Shown piece by piece: positions 63,248-64,000 of a stretch of 64,000 bases of DNA (the first letter of the stretch is position 1; each line of letters starts with the position of its first letter). Source of the stretch: Schlesneria sphaerica (lineage in GTDB: Bacteria > Planctomycetota > Planctomycetia > Planctomycetales > Planctomycetaceae); contig NZ_CP172346.1 of the NCBI RefSeq assembly GCF_044336245.1, positions 6,758,001 to 6,822,000 on the forward strand, read 5' to 3'. A model generated the notes under the pieces. That model had not been told where the DNA came from. It worked only from the letters and a program-made list of their open reading frames with translations, and ran no database searches. The translations under genes were made by a program, and so were the position numbers.

Positions 63248-64000
63248 TGTCATCGCGCGTACAATTTGATTTTCGGAATCGACGGTATTTCTTTTCAGCA
63301 GGGATCTGGTTGCTGGTCTGCCTGATCGGAACTGCCGAACTGATTGCCGCTGCGCCTGAGGTTCGCGTTGTGACCAGTGCCGAGGAAATTTACGTCGGCG
63401 ACAGCATCGACTATCAGGTGGAAGTTCAAAATGTAGAAAGTCCACCTCGCCCCGATTTGTCAGGTTTCGAAGAGCTGTTTGACGTCGCTGCCAAGGGAGA
63501 TTCTTCCCGAAATCAGTCGTCCATCACGATCATCAACGGGAAAGTGTCTCAGCAGAACATTCTGAGCCATGTCTTTCTCTACCGTCTTACACCTCGCATC
63601 GCAGGGGAACTGACGATTCCCCCTGCCAAGGTCAGCATTGAGGGGAAGACCTATTCGAGCGAGGAAGTGCCGCTCAAGGTGATTGCGGCTGAGGAGCAGG
63701 ATCTTGTCCTGATGGAAATGAAGGTGAATCCCTCGCAAGTCTACCCGACCCAGCCATTCACGGTGACGCTGCGGGTTCTGGTGCAGCCTGTTCCGAATAA
63801 CCCGAAATTGGATCCCCTGACACCGCTCACACAACGACCACCGCATTTGCAGGTTAACTGGGTCGATCCTCCTTCAGGGCTGACAGCCTCCGACAAGCAG
63901 ATGTGGTTGCAGCCAATGCTCTCGGATGACGGAGTTGGCTTTACGTTGAATGATCTCAGTACACGGACAGACTCGTTTTTTGGCGGTTCCCGCGCCGCCG
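63247..64000 (+). CDS. batD: BatD-like oxygen-tolerance protein (5' part, cut by window edge)
   Basis: The frame stays open from ATG at 63247 to the end of the window, giving 251 residues. A signal or anchor segment (A-G-I-W-L-L-V-C-L-I-G-T-A) leads into a BatD (PF13584) beta domain: V-R-V-V-T-S-A-E-E-I-Y-V-G-D-S-I, V-F-L-Y-R-L-T-P, and G-E-L-T-I-P-P-A-K-V-S-I-E-G-K-T-Y. BatD proteins sit in the envelope with BatA/B. The start overlaps the stop of the BatB-C gene by one base. The rest of the gene lies outside the window. Confidence 0.88.
   Translation, partial: MSSRVQFDFRNRRYFFSAGIWLLVCLIGTAELIAAAPEVRVVTSAEEIYVGDSIDYQVEVQNVESPPRPDLSGFEELFDVAAKGDSSRNQSSITIINGKVSQQNILSHVFLYRLTPRIAGELTIPPAKVSIEGKTYSSEEVPLKVIAAEEQDLVLMEMKVNPSQVYPTQPFTVTLRVLVQPVPNNPKLDPLTPLTQRPPHLQVNWVDPPSGLTASDKQMWLQPMLSDDGVGFTLNDLSTRTDSFFGGSRAA

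Noticed and set aside
1..64000. tRNA, rRNA or CRISPR array
   Set aside because: I looked for T-arm-like GTTCGA patterns, rRNA-like stretches and regularly spaced repeats and found none that were convincing.

Overview
The window looks like chromosomal DNA of a planctomycete (Planctomycetota, order Planctomycetales; the genus cannot be fixed from sequence alone). The evidence is the mix of families that are expanded in that phylum: DUF1501 proteins, PSCyt1/DUF1549/DUF1553 proteins, sorbosone-dehydrogenase-like propellers fused to HEAT repeats and a CxxCH tail, ASPIC/UnbV-VCBS proteins, many Tat-type leaders and a GxxExxY protein.

Layout. (1) 0.1-1.0 kb: a membrane protein of unknown role. (2) 1.4-5.7 kb, plus strand: an FGE-fold lipoprotein, a degenerate cytochrome-oxidase-subunit-II-like CuA domain, and a SCO1 domain fused to a VCBS/ASPIC propeller. 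(3) 5.7-22.2 kb, minus strand: one closely packed gene string that starts with a GntR/FCD regulator and runs through a DUF1501 protein, a PSCyt1-DUF1549-DUF1553 protein, a secreted propeller, a second DUF1501 protein, a membrane pentaheme cytochrome c with a TPR tail, and two VCBS-ASPIC proteins joined by ATGA overlaps. (4) 22.7-39.1 kb: a catabolic island with an acetamidase/formamidase, two amidohydrolases, a DapA-family lyase, two N,N-dimethylformamidase-like proteins, a creatininase-family amidohydrolase, two enolase-superfamily enzymes, a FAH-fold AraD1/GguC-like enzyme, an MFS transporter, a kelch-like secreted protein and a DUF1501 protein. Three enzyme families occur twice. (5) 39.7-40.7 kb: three small stress-type genes. 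(6) 41.2-53.9 kb: a Tat-exported Gfo/Idh/MocA oxidoreductase, two large propeller-HEAT-cytochrome proteins, a DUF1549/DUF1553 protein, plsY, and a GxxExxY nuclease-fold gene between palindromic repeat modules. (7) 54.4-64.0 kb: a MoxR-Bat operon whose moxR gene is split by an IS4-family insertion sequence with a perfect target duplication; it continues through a DUF58 protein, a lipoprotein, two VWA proteins and the start of BatD, which runs off the right edge.

How the genes may work together (inference). The GntR/FCD regulator sits between the redox/hydrolase string and the catabolic island. Candidate TTGTAYACAA-type operators lie upstream of its own gene, upstream of the amidase and in the 1.1 kb intergenic region, so it may co-regulate secreted uptake/oxidation functions and cytoplasmic breakdown of one amide- or sugar-acid-like substrate. 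No tRNA, rRNA or CRISPR array was seen.
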